DNA of 64,000 nucleotides from Gammaproteobacteria bacterium. Its GTDB lineage: Bacteria; Pseudomonadota; Gammaproteobacteria; Pseudomonadales; Pseudohongiellaceae. The number at the start of each line of letters is the position of its first letter. Position 1 is the stretch's first letter. Of the stretch, positions 42,417-53,971 are shown in pieces. Both the position numbers and the translations under genes were made by a program. A model generated the notes under the pieces. The model was not told the DNA's origin. It saw nothing but the letters and a program-made list of their open reading frames with translations, and searched no databases. The DNA is taken from positions 186,001 through 250,000 of the forward strand of contig SHZK01000001.1 in assembly GCA_009692305.1 (NCBI GenBank), in the 5' to 3' direction.

Positions 42417-42858
42417 AATCTGGTCTGTCGTTTTTGTCAGGAAAAGTTGATTTGCAATCAGGGAAAGTACTGCATCCCCAGAATACTGCGCGTGTTACTT
42501 TGTGCTCGCGCTTGACCAAAAGCTGGCCGCAAGACTTGCAACGATATGCAGATTCCGGCACGCCATTCTGGTCGGCCAAGGTTACTTTACATCCCTTCGA
42601 GAAACCACTGCAGAACCAGTAATCACCTTTCTCTTTGTCGGCGCGTACCAGCTTGCGCGTGCAGATCGGACAACGATAGTGTGCATCCACTTCATGGGAG
42701 GGCTTGCCGGCCACATCGTTCAGAGTGGCTTTGCACACTGGATAACCGGTGCAACCCCAGAATGGACCCATTTTGCCCGCAATGCGGCGCATGGGTTTTT
42801 TGCAGTCGGGGCAGTGGTAGGTTTTGCCGGAGCTGGCTGGGCTTTTCGGATCCGTCAT
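42388..42858 (-). CDS. Stand-alone topoisomerase-type C4 zinc-finger protein
   Basis: The 156 residues carry three zinc fingers of the type I topoisomerase C-terminal kind: HCPDCKKPM...GCTGYPVCKA, RCPICTRKL...FCSGFSKGCKV and RCKSCGQLL...GCSTFPDCKS. Each has a C-x2-C...C-x(7-9)-C pattern. Such proteins without a topoisomerase domain likely bind single-stranded nucleic acid. It is followed by, and overlaps, a small membrane-protein gene. Confidence 0.85.
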   Translation of the reverse strand: MTDPKSPASSGKTYHCPDCKKPMRRIAGKMGPFWGCTGYPVCKATLNDVAGKPSHEVDAHYRCPICTRKLVRADKEKGDYWFCSGFSKGCKVTLADQNGVPESAYRCKSCGQLLVKREHKVTRAVFWGCSTFPDCKSTFPDKNDRPDFDFLTTKNS

Positions 42859-42921
42859 GGTGCACTTTTCTAAACCTGCGACACGCTGAAGTCAAATGCA
42901 GAAAAACGCAGTGCTGCTAAT

Positions 42922-43992
42922 TCACAGAATTTCTTGCAGCGCTTTGATCAGCGCCTGATTTTCTGCAGGGCTGCCTATCGTTATACGCAAGCGATTGCGC
43001 AGTCGGTCCTGGTTGAAATAGCGCACGAGAATGTGACGTGACTTGAGCGTCTGGTAGAGTGATTGGGCGCCGGTAGCATCGGGAATGGTAGTGAGCAGGA
43101 AATTGCTTTGGCTGGGTGCGCTCGGCAGACCCAGTGCGGCCAGCGCTTGCTGCAGCCACTGCCGCTGCTCACGCACGCGCGCCCAATTCTCCCTGGCATA
43201 GTCGGTGTCTTTAATTGCGGCCGTAGCCAGTTGTTGCGCAATGAGATCAGTGTTGTAGCTGTCGCGAGTCTTGTACAGCATGGGGCTGATAACGGATTCG
43301 GCCGCGATGCCGTAGCCGAAGCGCAGACCAGCGAGGGAATAACCCTTGCTTAGGGTGCGCAGCAGCAGCACATTGTCGAACTCGTGAATAAGCGGGACAG
43401 CGTCATGTTCGAGCTCGGGCGCGACGAAATTGACATACGCTTCATCGATTAAAAGCAGTCCAGGAAATGCCCGCGCCAGCGCGGCCAGATATTCGATAGA
43501 GAGCAGGTTGCCACTGGGGGCATGGGGATTTACCAAGATGATCATCTTTGCTTGCGCAGCAAGTGCCTTTTGCAAGAAATCCCCGGGCATGCTCCAGTCA
43601 TCGTTGAGTAGAATTTCCTCGAGTCGACACTGCTGCACGTCCGCGAGCGTTGGATACAAAGAATAACTGGGCTTGGTAACAGCGATACAATCACCATTGT
43701 CGGCGAAGGTGGTGATCGCCAGACGTAGCAGCTCATCACCGCCGTTGGTGGGAATTATATTCGCAGCACTCACACCATGCAGGGCCGCCGCTGCCTCACG
43801 AAAACCATTTGCCATGGGCGGTGGATATCGACGCAAGGTCGCAATATCAAGCGCTGCGAGCGCTGCCGCCACATTGGGGCTTGGTGGATAGGGGTTTTCA
43901 TTGGTATTGAGTTTGATGGTGCTGCGCGCTTCCGGTTGCTCGCCCGGGGTATAGCCTTGCATCTTTGCAATGTTGCGACGTTCGAGAGACAT
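42922..43992 (-). CDS. hisC: Histidinol-phosphate aminotransferase
   Basis: This 356-residue class II/I fold aminotransferase has IKLNTNENPYPPSP at the N terminus, VNPHAPSGNLL, LLIDEAYVNFV and the PLP-Lys motif LSKGYSLAGLRFGYGIA. LNTNENP and RxRIT (NRLRITIGSP) near the end are HisC hallmarks. It transaminates imidazole-acetol phosphate to histidinol phosphate. It lies outside any his operon here, which raises the alternative of a related aromatic/aspartate-type aminotransferase. Confidence 0.85.
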   Translation of the reverse strand: MSLERRNIAKMQGYTPGEQPEARSTIKLNTNENPYPPSPNVAAALAALDIATLRRYPPPMANGFREAAAALHGVSAANIIPTNGGDELLRLAITTFADNGDCIAVTKPSYSLYPTLADVQQCRLEEILLNDDWSMPGDFLQKALAAQAKMIILVNPHAPSGNLLSIEYLAALARAFPGLLLIDEAYVNFVAPELEHDAVPLIHEFDNVLLLRTLSKGYSLAGLRFGYGIAAESVISPMLYKTRDSYNTDLIAQQLATAAIKDTDYARENWARVREQRQWLQQALAALGLPSAPSQSNFLLTTIPDATGAQSLYQTLKSRHILVRYFNQDRLRNRLRITIGSPAENQALIKALQEIL

Positions 43993-44093
43993 GGATTGAG
44001 TTACGAGTGAAAGTTCAGGTTAAAGGATTGCACCAAGAAGATGCTGCGCGTAATGTGCGCAATGGTGAAAGAGTGACGAAGGGTACGGAATTA

Positions 44094-44903
44094 TCAGTCC
44101 AGCGGCAAGTAGCCGCGCACCCGGTTTTGCCATCCCGCCAACCAACGTGCCTCATTGCGCGCTACCGGGGCATTAAGGACTCGCTGCGCCAATACCAGCT
44201 CCGCTGCCGCAACAAAACTGGCCAGGTCATTCGTAGTCATTGCCTCCAGCACTTGCAGTAGTCCCCAGCCAGCAGCGTTATAACGTTCCGCGGCATTGAG
44301 GCCGCTGCCTTTGAAGTGCATATAGTCAATTAATGCGTAAAGGCCATAGGGCGGAGCGCTATTGGCCACAGCGAAGAAGCGTTCAGTCAGTAGTTCTCGC
44401 GCGCTGCCGGTGTGTACCGCGAGCAAAGCCGGCAACTGCTGTTGCAGGCGGCGTGCGATAAAGGCCACTTGCAGGGCCTGGGTAGCGACCAGAAATTCGC
44501 GTAATTCAGTGGTGCGAGGGCTGTCGATTTCCTGCAGAAATTGGGCTCTGGACTGCCAGGGTGAATCCATTACCGGCAGGCGCAGCAGCCACTCGGGCAA
44601 TACCGCTCCCTGTTGCTGTAACCAGGCCAGCAGCGCGGGAAAAGTCTCCTCGAAGACTTCTTGCTGCTCCGTTTGATACCAGATGAAGTGACCAATGCCG
44701 AGAGACGGGAAAGTTTCACCTTCATTCCAGCTGGTGAGGCAGGCATAGTGTGAATTGCATTCGCTCGCGAAAACCCGCTCACCCAACCACTGCAATTGGT
44801 GGGCACTTAGTGTGGGTAAATTGTCAGCAGACGTCGAATTTGCCGGGGCCAGCAGCAATAATAAGCATAAAAATCGGTTGAAACTGGTTGAAATTGCTGG
44901 CAT
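44094..44903 (-). CDS. Exported lysozyme-like protein
   Basis: From ATG 44903 the protein (269 residues) opens MPAISTSFNRFLCLLLLLAP ANS, a signal peptide. The next part reads NEGETFPSLGIGHFIWY, reminiscent of the lysozyme-type 'E...p.T.GyGH' loop with Glu and G-I-G-H. A C-terminal GWGLLQVLEAM and WLAGWQNRVRGYLPLD are strikingly Trp-rich. An ATG at 45089 would hide the signal. It may cleave or bind peptidoglycan; the fold is inferred and no assay-proven relative is known to me. Confidence 0.55.
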   Translation of the reverse strand: MPAISTSFNRFLCLLLLLAPANSTSADNLPTLSAHQLQWLGERVFASECNSHYACLTSWNEGETFPSLGIGHFIWYQTEQQEVFEETFPALLAWLQQQGAVLPEWLLRLPVMDSPWQSRAQFLQEIDSPRTTELREFLVATQALQVAFIARRLQQQLPALLAVHTGSARELLTERFFAVANSAPPYGLYALIDYMHFKGSGLNAAERYNAAGWGLLQVLEAMTTNDLASFVAAAELVLAQRVLNAPVARNEARWLAGWQNRVRGYLPLD

Positions 44904-44994
44904 TTTGACTTGCTTCCACGGTTCGCGGAAAGGTGAACTGGATAATAAGTAATTGAACCGTCCTGGCAACTTACATCGGCCGTAAGCTGCAATA

Positions 44995-47311
44995 ATGAGT
45001 GCTCCTATGACAGATTTAGCCACTTCAGATGCAGAGATTGAAACGGCAGCAGCGGCGCCGGCGGACAAACCTGATCCGTTTGTTACCAATCTTTCGAAGA
45101 TTTACCAGCGGCTGAAGTACAGCAAGAAACTGAAAACCGCCATGAAGGGTGTGGAGAAAGATCTCCTCAACCTGTTGGGGGGTAAAACTCTTTACCATTT
45201 ATCAAAGTGTTGATAACGGCAAGGAAATTCTTGCCAGCATCAAGGGCGGCGATCCCAATGATGACGATTCCGTTGAGATTAGGGTGCCCTTCTCGCCGAC
45301 CTCACTGGCCGGCTATGTAGCGCTAAGCCAGCGCGCACTTGTGATTAAAAATGTGCTCGATAGTAACGAGCTGATCGACATGCATCCGCGTCTGCAATTC
45401 GACAAGCGCTTTTCCGAGGCCAAGGACTGGAAAGTGAAATCGATGATTGTGGTGCCGATCAAGGATGAAATCCTGCTTGGCGTATTGCAGTTGATCAATT
45501 TCCAGGGTGATCGTGAATTTACCAAGAGCGATCTGAAACACGCGATGATGGTGTGTCAGATGCTCGCGAAACAGTTCCGTTCATCCCTGCAGAGCACCTA
45601 GGGGCCGTACGACTACCTCGTGCAGAAAGGCAAGATCACCAGCGCGGAGTTGGAAGATCTGGAAAACAAGACATCGCTTTACGGTGGTTCAGTTACGCGC
45701 AAGTTGATGGAAGACTTCAATATCGAAGCAGACTTGATCGGCAAGTCCCTCGAGTTTTATTACCGCGTTCCCTACATGAAGTACGACTCCGCCCATGAAC
45801 TGCCCAACGATTTGCTGGAGAACATCGGCGTCAGCTATTTGCGCAAAAACCTGTGGTTGCCGGTAGCGGGAACCAAAGAAGAAGCCGTAATTCTTATCGA
45901 CGATCCTTCTGATTACCAGCGCATCATGGAAATTCAGGGTGTGGTGAACGCCCGCAACTATGTGTTCCGGGTCGGTCTGCCTGAACACATTCTCCAGTTC
46001 CTGCGCGGTAGCGAAGAAGAGGAGATGGAGGCGGGTTTCGATGATGTGTTCAATGTCCTTGAAGGCAATCTTGAACTGGATGAAGGTGAAGACGATGATG
46101 AAGACGAAGGCCTTGCAGCGACGTCCGGTATCATTCAGCTGGTCAATCGCATCATTACCGAGTCGAAACGTCTGGGAGCGTCAGACATTCACATCGAACC
46201 CGGCAAGGAAAATGCGCCTGGTGTTGTCCGCATTCGGGTTGACAGTATCTGCCGGGAACTACTCAAGATACCCAAGGAACACTGTGCGGCGCTGATCGCT
46301 CGTGTCAAGATTATTTCGCGGCTCAATATCGCCGAGAAGCGCCTGCCGCAGGACGGCAAGTGCAAACTCAAAGTGCGCGGCAAGAAGCTCGAACTGCGTG
46401 TGGCTACCGTGCCGACCGTGCAGGGCGAGAGCGCGGTGATGCGTATTCTGGCAGCGGGCAGTGCCTTGCCGCTGGGCAAACTCAATCTGACCCCCGCGAA
46501 CTATAATCGGGTGGTGCACCTTTCCGCGCACCCACACGGATTATTCCTCGTCGTGGGGCCAACTGGTTCCGGTAAAACTACGAATCTGCACGCGGTGTTG
46601 GGTCATATCAACAAGCCTGAGCGCAAGATCTGGACCGCGGAAGACCCGGTGGAAATCACCCAACCTGGTTTGCAACAGGTTCAGATGATGCCAAAGATAG
46701 ACTTCACCTTTGCCACGGCGATGCGTGCCTTCCTGCGTGCTGACCCCGACGTCATTCTGATTGGTGAGATGCGCGACCATGAAACCGCCAGCATTGGCGT
46801 CGAAGCTTCCTTGACGGGTCACCTGGTGTTGTCCACCTTGCACACCAACTCTGCACCAGAAACGATTACTCGTTTGCTGGACCTTGGCTTGGACACGGTA
46901 AACTTTTCTGATGCACTGCTCGGGGTATTGGCGCAGCGCTTGATGCGCACCCTGTGTGGCAAGTGCAAGGCACCTTACAAGCCGGAATAGAAAGAACTGG
47001 ATGGCCTGATCAACGCCTGCGGCAGGGACCAGTTCGATGAACTGAATATAGATTTGAAAACGCACCAACTGATGGTGCCGGTGGGGTGCACAGAATGTGG
47101 TAATACCGGATACAAGGGTCGTACCGGTATTCACGAGTTACTGGTTGGCACTAATACTCTGCAAGCAATGATCTACAAAAAGGCTGAGTTGTCGGTGATT
47201 CGCGAGCAGGCACTCAAAGATGGCATGCGCACAATGAAGCAGGATGGCATCGTCAAAATCTTGAACGGTCTCAGCGACCATAAACAATTATTGCGCGTCG
47301 TCGCTGAGTAA
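44995..47311 (+). pseudogene. GAF-GspE/PilB-type ATPase with one frameshift and two in-frame UAGs
   Basis: The gene begins MSAPMTDLATSDAEIETAAA; at 45177-45182 (G6) the frame must lose one base to go on as VKLFTIYQSVDNGKEILASI, a GAF domain. TAG occurs at 45599 (codon 202) between GAF and the ATPase N domain (GPYDYLVQKGKITSAEL). Walker A GPTGSGKTTNL, VILIGEMRDHETASIGVEAS and LVLSTLHTN follow intact. A second TAG at 46988 (codon 665) splits the two halves of the zinc tetracysteine (CGKCKAPY / GCTECGNTGYKGRTGIHELL). Corrected length is 771 residues, normal for GspE-like ATPases of type II secretion or type IV pili. It may be a recent pseudogene or a message needing recoding. Confidence 0.7.
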
Positions 47312-47588
47312 AGTGCCGATAGTTCGCGGTCATGACCACACTCTTCGTGGTGATTCAGATTCGCTCCCCCGTTGCTCAGGACCGCAAAATTGCCCGGTTT
47401 TTTGACGGCTATTTTGTGGCTATTGCCAAAATTGCTGCGTGCACCACAAGCTTTCTATGATGCAGTTCAAGTTCTGGGTATTGGCGCGTTGCAGCTGCCG
47501 ACGCCTGACCTATAGTGACCCTGACAGCACAAACAATGGATCAGCTTTTCGCAACTCGAGCCGGGTCCGTTGTATTGAGGAGATCACT

Positions 47589-47912
47589 ATGGAACGAGCC
47601 CCCAATCAATTCAAACACTTTGTGTATGGTGTGATGATATTCATTACGCTCGGCATCTCCTTTGCCAATGAGACCTTGTCGCGCATTGGCATTGAGGGTA
47701 ATCGTGTCGCCATGTTTGCCATAGCCTTGCTGCTGGCTGCGATTCTGCTTAGCCGGGATCTGCTGCTGGTTGGAATCGTCTTTCTGGGAATACTTGCGTT
47801 GAATCTGCCTGAGACTACCTTGCTGCAATATCACCTGGACAGAGATCTGTTGCTGGCGATGATTGGCGCGGCAGTCATCATGCCGTCAATCTATCAAATG
47901 GCTGCTAAATAG
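47589..47912 (+). CDS. Small three-to-four-helix membrane protein
   Basis: From ATG 47589, with GAGGAG 8 bases upstream, the 107 residues begin MERAPNQFKHFVYGVMIFIT, LGISFANET and contain further hydrophobic helices (VAMFAIALLLAAILLSRDLL, LVGIVFLGILALNLPE). A longer start at 47439 lacks a ribosome-binding site. No family is recognised. It ends in TAG. The preceding 277-base gap (47312-47588) shows only a weak hairpin near 47335. Confidence 0.6.
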   Translation: MERAPNQFKHFVYGVMIFITLGISFANETLSRIGIEGNRVAMFAIALLLAAILLSRDLLLVGIVFLGILALNLPETTLLQYHLDRDLLLAMIGAAVIMPSIYQMAAK

Positions 47913-47942
47913 CCCGCTGGGCTTCTTGCTGCCGCCGGTCTC

Positions 47943-48291
47943 TTATTCGAGCACCAAATCTGACTTAACAATGAATTTGGTGATCTGCTAATTGCCATCC
48001 TGCATGCGTAACTCGATGCTGGCATCGGCTACGGTGTTGGCGAATTCCAGAGCCAGTGTATAGCTTGCAATCGGTAGAGTTTGGCTGAGAATAAAAAGCG
48101 GTACCTGACTGCTGCCACTCGGTGCTGCCATTTTCCCGCAGTATCGCAGGATTGCTGGTGAGTGCGGATTGAGTCAGCGCGATTGCCAACTCCTGACTAC
48201 TTGTATCCAGTTGCCACTTGCGGATGATGCCGAGTGCCAACACCGCAACTGCTACCGTGAGCGTGGCGAGGCCGGTGATCAATATAAACAA
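47943..48291 (-). pseudogene. Membrane-anchored protein remnant (frameshift plus in-frame UAG)
   Basis: The first frame reads MFILITGLATLTVAVAVLAL, GIIRKWQLDTSSQELAIALT and ILRENGSTEW, then degenerates. A neighbouring frame continues sensibly as QVPLFILSQTLPIASYTLAL, EFANTVADASIELRMQDGN, then TAG at 47988-47990, then QITKFIVKSDLVLE and TAA at 47943. The join falls in the GGCAGCAGTC region near 48110. Trp would fit the UAG position (DGN-x-QITKF). I see a single-pass protein with a small beta domain, damaged at two points. Confidence 0.5.
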
Positions 48292-48889
48292 GCGGCGTTT
48301 GGGTATAGATCAACCTTGGTGTAATTTGGAAGTAGTTGCAACGGATAGTTGTAGGAAAAGTCTTGGTGAACGGCCGCTATTATAGTTTGAAAAACTTCAA
48401 TAAAAACAGTGATAAAGAAAAGCAGCTTTGGCGAAAACGCGTTTTACCCGCGTTTTTATGCACAAAAAATCAGAGCTCAGTGGAAAAACCCTTAAAAACA
48501 ACGCTTTTATTTTTGTTCGTCAATTCAAAAACTAGCAACTCATTGAATTATATAGGTTTACTTCATTGTCTAAAAATTGACCAATTTGTGTCTTAAACGC
48601 TGAATTGCGAGCTTTCAGCCACTTTCCCAGGATTTATGCACCGACTTATCCACAGAATCTGTGGAAAAAGTCCGGCGCCGCAGCGAACTTTAAATAATCA
48701 AGATACTCAATGGGTTAAGCGCATCATCTTTATTCGACTTGAGCAGAACATGCTAAGTGTATTGATTGGTGCCCTGAGCTAGAGCATGCAAGCGACGGCT
48801 CTTGGCATGCTGCCCTGATTCTGCCAGGCGGCTAAATATGCTATGTTAGCACCCAGTCGAACCCTCCTTTTGTGTAATTCAGCAGCGCA
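48292..48889. other. AT-rich gene-free gap
   Basis: No credible gene is seen in these 598 bases; an 86-codon ORF at 48336-48596 has no ribosome-binding site or protein-like composition. The left two-thirds (about 48360-48600) is markedly AT-rich and contains the palindrome AAAACGCGTTTT and a nearby ACCCGCGTTTTT. DnaA-box-like sequences lie at 48646-48668. Confidence 0.6.
48646..48668. promoter_or_regulatory. Inverted pair of DnaA-box sequences
   Basis: TTATCCACA (perfect consensus) at 48646-48654 and, on the other strand, TTTTCCACA (48660-48668) face each other across 5 bases. They directly follow the AT-rich stretch. A DnaA-binding site is likely from sequence; whether it regulates the gene at 48890, titrates DnaA or assists replication is unknown. 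Confidence 0.55.
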
Positions 48890-49525
48890 ATGATAGAACT
48901 CAGCAGTGACATTCCTTTTTTATGGCGTCTCAGCGTCGAAAGTAGCGAAGGCTATTGTTCGGTGTCTATGGTGGTGCCGTGTCCGCCAGACACCGAGATC
49001 AAGGATCTCACGATAGAAACCAGCGTGCTGAGTCTGTCCTCCGACAGCAGTCGTTCTGAGCAAGAGGAGACGCTCGAGTGGAACCAGGAGGACATTAACC
49101 TGTTCCTGAAGCTGGTTAACCAGAAGCAAATGAGTCGCAACCTGCCCATCTCCGATACGGTGCGCATCGATCTAACCGATCCGGATATCATCGACATCAT
49201 TCACGTAGTCGCTGCGGCCGGATTCGGAGTGGCATTTACCTCGTACGGATTGTTAAAAGAATCGGAAGGCTATTACCCGCTGCATAACTGCGAAATCGGG
49301 GCCGCCGCGTCGCTGAATACAATCAGCGGTTTTAAATCCTGTATCGTAGTCGATGTGGAAGACGATGATGTGGTGTGTGTGCTGCTGGAAGATATCGATG
49401 TGCGCGAAGTTGATGAATATGATCGTCTCAGCCGGCATGATCTGTTGTTGGTAAAACGCGGAGATATCCTGCATCCGGAATTCGCCGAGAACAAGGTCAA
49501 ACCCGCCGGTGCCCGGTTGCATTAA
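48890..49525 (+). CDS. Conserved-looking protein of unknown function
   Basis: The 211 residues show no signal, no membrane helix and a soluble, acidic composition. There are two beta-rich parts: an N-terminal FLWRLSVESSEGYCSVSMVV and a C-terminal SCIVVDVEDDDVVCVLLEDI. A segment near residue 100 reads DTVRIDLTDPDIIDIIHVVA AAGFGVAFTSYGLL, resembling a small regulatory or ligand-binding beta-alpha unit. It is preceded by paired DnaA boxes and followed by a clear terminator, so it is a single-gene unit. I do not recognise the family. Confidence 0.55.
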   Translation: MIELSSDIPFLWRLSVESSEGYCSVSMVVPCPPDTEIKDLTIETSVLSLSSDSSRSEQEETLEWNQEDINLFLKLVNQKQMSRNLPISDTVRIDLTDPDIIDIIHVVAAAGFGVAFTSYGLLKESEGYYPLHNCEIGAAASLNTISGFKSCIVVDVEDDDVVCVLLEDIDVREVDEYDRLSRHDLLLVKRGDILHPEFAENKVKPAGARLH

Positions 49526-49539
49526 TCACAGCTCGCGTC

Positions 49540-49565
49540 AGGTACCAATCAGCATGGTACCTTTT
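49540..49565 (+). terminator. Rho-independent terminator
   Basis: AGGTACCA and TGGTACCT pair as an 8-bp stem around a 7-base loop, followed by TTT. It lies 15 bases after the stop of the 48890 gene and may also serve the convergent acyl-CoA dehydrogenase. Confidence 0.75.
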
Positions 49566-49591
49566 GCAGCAAATACCATTTGCTACAAGTG

Positions 49592-50752
49592 CTATTTGCG
49601 TTGATTGAAACGTTTTCCGACCAGTGCTGCGGTGATGTTGATTTTCTGAATGTCGATAGTGCCACCGGCAATACCCCAGCCCCAGGCATCCCGCAATTTC
49701 TGCTCTAACGGAAATTCTTTGGAATAACCATAGCCGCCCATAAGCTGCATCGCCTTGCCGGTCACTGTGCGTGCGGTTTCGTTGGCATAACATTTCGCGA
49801 TGGAGCTTTCGGCGATGGAGGGCAGACCACTCTCGGCATTAACCACCGCGCGATAGAGCAACAAGCGGGCCGCTTCCAGTTGCATCTTCATCTCGGCAAT
49901 TTGTAGCTGTACCGCCTGAAATTCCACAAGGGCTTTGCCGAATTGCCGACGCTGCTGGCAATACGCCAACACGAAATCAAAGGCAGATTGGGCAACCGCA
50001 AGCGACATCGTGGTATTGCCACAGCGCTCCAGATCAAACGCCTCCATCAATTTGCTGAAACCGCCAGCAGGCACGATGATGTTTTCCGCAGGCACTGCCA
50101 CGTCATCGAAATACATGTCGGCACTGCAAATGCCGCGAAAGCCCATGTGCTGCTCGCGTTTGCCGAAGGTGAAACCTTTGCTGTCTTTCTCTACCAGCAC
50201 CGCGCCGATGCCGGCCGCTCCGGGGGCATCATCCATACGACAGTACACGACATAGGCTTCCGAGTGCCCAGCACCGGAACACCAGCGCTTGGTGCCATTG
50301 AGGATGACGGTATCACCGCTGCGGCGCGCGCGCGTGGTCAGGTCAGTGAGCGCAGAGCCGGCCTCAGGTTCAGACATCGATACCGCCACTACAATTTCGC
50401 CGCTACAGACTCTTGGCAGGATTTTTTGCTTGAGCGCAGCATTGCCGAAATGGGAAATGGCCAGGCATGGACCGAAACAAGATTCAAAAACGGGAAAGGC
50501 AACGGCTATGGAAATTTTGGCTATTTCTTCCAGCACCAGCACGGCATCGAGATGGGACAGTCCAGCACCACCGTACTTCGTATCGAGATTGACGCCGAGA
50601 TAACCCAGTTCCCCAAAGCGTTTGCGCAGTTCTATTGACGCGGGTTGATCACTCTCCTCGATCTCGCGGGCGATGGCCGGCAGTTCCTTGTTGGCAAATT
50701 GACGTACCGATGCCTGTAACGCCAATTGTTCATCAGTCAGGGTAAAGTCCAT
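49592..50752 (-). CDS. Acyl-CoA dehydrogenase
   Basis: From ATG 50752 the 386-residue protein begins MDFTLTDEQLALQASVRQF. FAD-binding motifs VAVSMSEPEAGSALTDLTTR and IVLNGTKRWCSGAGHSEAYV are typical of acyl-CoA dehydrogenases. QRRQFGKALVEFQAVQLQIA (signature 2) and QLMGGYGYSKEFPLEQKLRD are present. The usual Y-E-G-T near the end is A-G-G-T here, as in members whose catalytic base lies elsewhere. It introduces the alpha,beta double bond in an acyl-CoA and passes electrons to ETF. An ATG at 50815 is less likely. It ends in TAG. Confidence 0.9.
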   Translation of the reverse strand: MDFTLTDEQLALQASVRQFANKELPAIAREIEESDQPASIELRKRFGELGYLGVNLDTKYGGAGLSHLDAVLVLEEIAKISIAVAFPVFESCFGPCLAISHFGNAALKQKILPRVCSGEIVVAVSMSEPEAGSALTDLTTRARRSGDTVILNGTKRWCSGAGHSEAYVVYCRMDDAPGAAGIGAVLVEKDSKGFTFGKREQHMGFRGICSADMYFDDVAVPAENIIVPAGGFSKLMEAFDLERCGNTTMSLAVAQSAFDFVLAYCQQRRQFGKALVEFQAVQLQIAEMKMQLEAARLLLYRAVVNAESGLPSIAESSIAKCYANETARTVTGKAMQLMGGYGYSKEFPLEQKLRDAWGWGIAGGTIDIQKINITAALVGKRFNQRK

Positions 50753-50956
50753 CGATTGTCTCCAAGAGGAAATGCGTGCATTTGGGTAGTTGGATTGAAT
50801 GGCATTGTAGAGCAAGTACCATCATTGCCAAAGCCAGCCTCGCAACAAGTAGTATGAAATTGATCTGATTGGAGTGAAATGGAACCAAGGCAGCACCAAT
50901 CGGACCAATTCAAATTAAAAGAACTGCCTTGAAGTTTCCCTCAGCTTGGTGGCTGC

Positions 50957-50965
50957 TGCTATAAT
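50957..50965 (+). promoter_or_regulatory. Extended -10 promoter of prfC
   Basis: TGCTATAAT is a perfect extended -10 (TGnTATAAT), with a start site about 90 bases before the prfC ATG at 51063. No good -35 is seen at 17-bp spacing, as allowed for extended -10 promoters. The rest of the 310-base gap (50753-51062) shows no gene. Confidence 0.6.
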
Positions 50966-51062
50966 CGCGCCGGTTTTACGGGATGCACGTTACCGCCACG
51001 CAGACTTCTGCAATGCCACCTGCTGTTTTTCAATTTCCTGGATGCCCTGCGGGCTCTTATTA

Positions 51063-53787
<2,725 letters not shown>

Positions 53788-53971
53788 AAGCCACGTATTT
53801 AGCCCAACTAAGCGGAGATTGCCCGTTACCAGGGGTGCTCAGCGCCGCTGGAACCGGGAAGCTGACACCAAGGGTAAACTGGCCCAAATAGTCCAGGGCA
53901 CTGCCAAGATTAAAACCCGGAAATAAACCAGCAACAAAACCCAGAGAACCATCTACAGAGCCAACAAGAGA

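Noticed and set aside
14236-47990. Complete reassignment of UAG to a sense codon
   Set aside because: At least 15 intact genes in the window end in TAG exactly at the expected C terminus, and reading through would give unrelated tails.
48336-48596. 86-codon ORF in the AT-rich gap
   Set aside because: No ribosome-binding site, odd composition and no motif; treated as non-coding.
48360-48668. Chromosomal replication origin
   Set aside because: Only two DnaA boxes and none of the usual neighbours (dnaA, dnaN, mnmG); kept only as a DnaA-binding site.
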